64,000 nt of DNA from Mycobacterium kyorinense (GTDB lineage: Bacteria > Actinomycetota > Actinomycetes > Mycobacteriales > Mycobacteriaceae): the NCBI RefSeq assembly GCF_002101735.1, contig NZ_LQPE01000142.1, forward strand, positions 20,147 through 84,146, written 5' to 3'. Made by a program: the position numbers and the translations under genes. Shown here piece after piece: positions 62,606 to 64,000 of this stretch; the stretch's first letter is position 1, and the number at the start of each line of letters is the position of its first letter. Below the pieces are notes generated by a model. The model was given only the letters and a program-made list of their open reading frames with translations, ran no database searches and was not told the origin of the DNA.

Positions 62606-63916
62606 TCAGTCGTCCGACGCGCCGGCCGTGTTGCTCGTGGCCTTGCTCATCTGATTCTGCCAGTCTGATGCTCCGCTAACACCGTGGTCGTGCTTCGACA
62701 GCGCCCGAATCGACACGTCGTGGCCCTTGGCGGCCTTGCGCAGCGCACCGACCGTGGCCTGCTCGCGGCTGATCTGAGAAGTGAACGGATCCCAGTGGTA
62801 CCAGCGCATGGCGTTCTCGAAGGTCATCTTGTTGACTTCCTCGTCGGGCACGCTGTGCTCCGACAAGACCTCGTGGAGTTGTTCTGGGGCGCCGGGCCAC
62901 ATCGAGTCGGAGTGTGGGTAGTCCGCTTCCCAGCAGATGTTGTCTATACCGATGTCTTTGCGTAGCTTCACGCCAACGGGGTCGGAGATGAAACACGTCA
63001 GAAAGTGCTCGCGGAAAACCTCTGAGGGCAGCTTGCCGCCGAAGTCTTGGCCCGTCCACGTCGCATGCATTTCGTAAGTGCGGTCGGCGCGCTCGAGGAA
63101 GTAGGGGATCCAGCCGGTGCCGCCCTCGCTCAGGGCGATCTTGAGGTTGGGATAGTCTTTGATTGGCTTGGACCACAACAGATCTGCTGCCGCTTGCACG
63201 ATATTCATCGGCTGCAGGGTGATCATCACGTCCATCGGCGCGTCGGGTGCCGTGATGGCCAGCTTGCCGGAGGAGCCGATGTGGATGTTCATCACCGTGT
63301 CCGTGTCCACCAAGGCCTCCCAGACCGGTCGCCAGTAGTCGTCATGGAAGCTGGGGTAGCCCAATGCGGCGGGATTCTCGGTAAAGGACAACGCATGCAC
63401 GCCCCGCTCGGCATTGCGGCGAATCTCTTTGGCGCACAGTGAGGCATCCCAGATTACGGGCAGCGTCATCGGAATGAACCGGGCCGGATATGCTCCGCAC
63501 CACTCCTCGACGTGCCAGTCGTTGTAGGCCTGGACGAGGGCCAGGCTAAAGTCTGGATCCTCGGTCGCGAAAAGCCGACCGGCGAACCCGGGGAACGACG
63601 GGAAGCAGATCGAGCCGAGGATGCCACCGGCGTTCATGTCCTTGATCCGCTCGTCGACCTGATAACAGCCCGGACGGATTTCGTCGAGCCCCTGCGGTTC
63701 GAGGCCGTATTCCTCTTTCGGGCGGCCGGCCACCGCGTTCAGTGCGACGTTGGGGATCACGACATCACGGAACTGCCAGGTGTCCGAACCGTCGGGGTTG
63801 TGCACTAGCCGTGGCGCATCGTGGAGGTATTTGCTCGGCAGGTGGTTGCGGAACATGTCGGGTGGCTCGACGACATGGTCGTCCACGCTGATGAGGATCA
63901 TCTCCTCTTTCTTCAT
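62606..63916 (-). CDS. Amidohydrolase family protein (PF04909 type), longer form
   Basis: 436 aa from ATG 63916; a GTG directly before it is possible, but AAGG is spaced better for the ATG. LISVDDHVVEPPDMF with the DDH metal motif, MNIHIGSSGKL, LSEGGTGWIPYFLERAD, CWEADYPHSDSMWPG with the metal-binding Asp. More distant from the three other amidohydrolases and typical of large mycobacterial amidohydrolase paralogue groups. A polar C-terminal tail of about 40 residues is extra. The last 84 nt of the window upstream of it show no gene I can support. Confidence 0.9.
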   Translation of the reverse strand: MKKEEMILISVDDHVVEPPDMFRNHLPSKYLHDAPRLVHNPDGSDTWQFRDVVIPNVALNAVAGRPKEEYGLEPQGLDEIRPGCYQVDERIKDMNAGGILGSICFPSFPGFAGRLFATEDPDFSLALVQAYNDWHVEEWCGAYPARFIPMTLPVIWDASLCAKEIRRNAERGVHALSFTENPAALGYPSFHDDYWRPVWEALVDTDTVMNIHIGSSGKLAITAPDAPMDVMITLQPMNIVQAAADLLWSKPIKDYPNLKIALSEGGTGWIPYFLERADRTYEMHATWTGQDFGGKLPSEVFREHFLTCFISDPVGVKLRKDIGIDNICWEADYPHSDSMWPGAPEQLHEVLSEHSVPDEEVNKMTFENAMRWYHWDPFTSQISREQATVGALRKAAKGHDVSIRALSKHDHGVSGASDWQNQMSKATSNTAGASDD

Positions 63917-64000
63917 CACGATTCCTTAAGTTCGTAGGTGCAGTTACTTCGTGTTGTTACGTTGTGCTGTGACCCCGGGTGGGGCGGGTGAGGCTGCATC

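Noticed and set aside
1..64000. Horizontal-transfer markers such as transposases, integrases, tRNA-flanked islands or CRISPR arrays
   Set aside because: None seen on either strand; base composition looks uniform except in promoter gaps.

Overview
The window is GC-rich and densely coded, with many ATGA/GTGA gene overlaps, GTG/TTG starts and probable leaderless starts. It also carries an Mce operon, a carboxylic acid reductase, paired FadE-type acyl-CoA dehydrogenases, F420-dependent and NDMA-dependent type oxidoreductases and several P450s. Together these point to a mycobacterium, most likely an environmental, non-tuberculous one. I see no rRNA, tRNA, CRISPR array, insertion sequence or phage gene.

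Layout. (1) 1-3.5 kb: the 3' end of a carboxylic acid reductase gene, an unrecognised 330-aa protein, and a decayed cyclase-family pseudogene. (2) 3.5-12.9 kb: a GntR/FCD regulator divergent from a six-gene mceABCDEF operon that has no yrbE permease genes in front of it. mceF has a frameshift, and a small secreted protein ends the operon. (3) 12.9-14.6 kb: two small conserved hypothetical genes and a TetR regulator. (4) 14.7-20.8 kb, minus strand: a compact operon resembling the mycobacterial igr (steroid side-chain) operon: P450, FadE29-like, MaoC, DUF35, FadE28-like, ChsH1-like hydratase, Ltp2-like thiolase/aldolase. The MaoC and DUF35 parts of ChsH2 are separate genes here. (5) 21-36.5 kb: aldehyde dehydrogenase, a tandem-fused CaiB/BaiF CoA-transferase, a MaoC protein, two amidohydrolases (one with an internal stop), an isochorismatase-like protein, a SnoaL-like protein, a luciferase-like monooxygenase, three acyl-CoA dehydrogenases and two acyl-CoA ligases. 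(6) 36.5-42 kb: TetR, acyl-CoA dehydrogenase, NDMA-type alcohol dehydrogenase, aldehyde dehydrogenase, SDR. (7) 42-52.9 kb: a TetR divergent from a signal-less periplasmic-binding-like protein, three DHDPR-like oxidoreductases interleaved with two P450s, two SDRs, an amidohydrolase. (8) 52.9-54.3 kb: a cassette of four membrane proteins, two of them only 32 and 39 aa. (9) 54.4-64 kb: acyl-CoA ligase, four crotonases, acyl-CoA dehydrogenase, double-hot-dog dehydratase, SDR, amidohydrolase.

Read together, regions 4-9 look like one large catabolic island. P450s and alcohol/aldehyde dehydrogenases would oxidise a hydrophobic, probably alicyclic or terpenoid/steroid-like compound to an acid. The ligases or the CoA-transferase would make the CoA ester, and the dehydrogenases, hydratases, thiolase and amidohydrolases would shorten and open it. 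The substrate is not readable from the sequence.

Two regulatory signals stand out. A 16-bp inverted repeat of form GRRAA-N6-TTYYC recurs in promoter gaps across the island. A second operator built on AACCTACATCATGTAGGTT occurs only in the two divergent gaps around the TetR/binding-protein/P450 genes.
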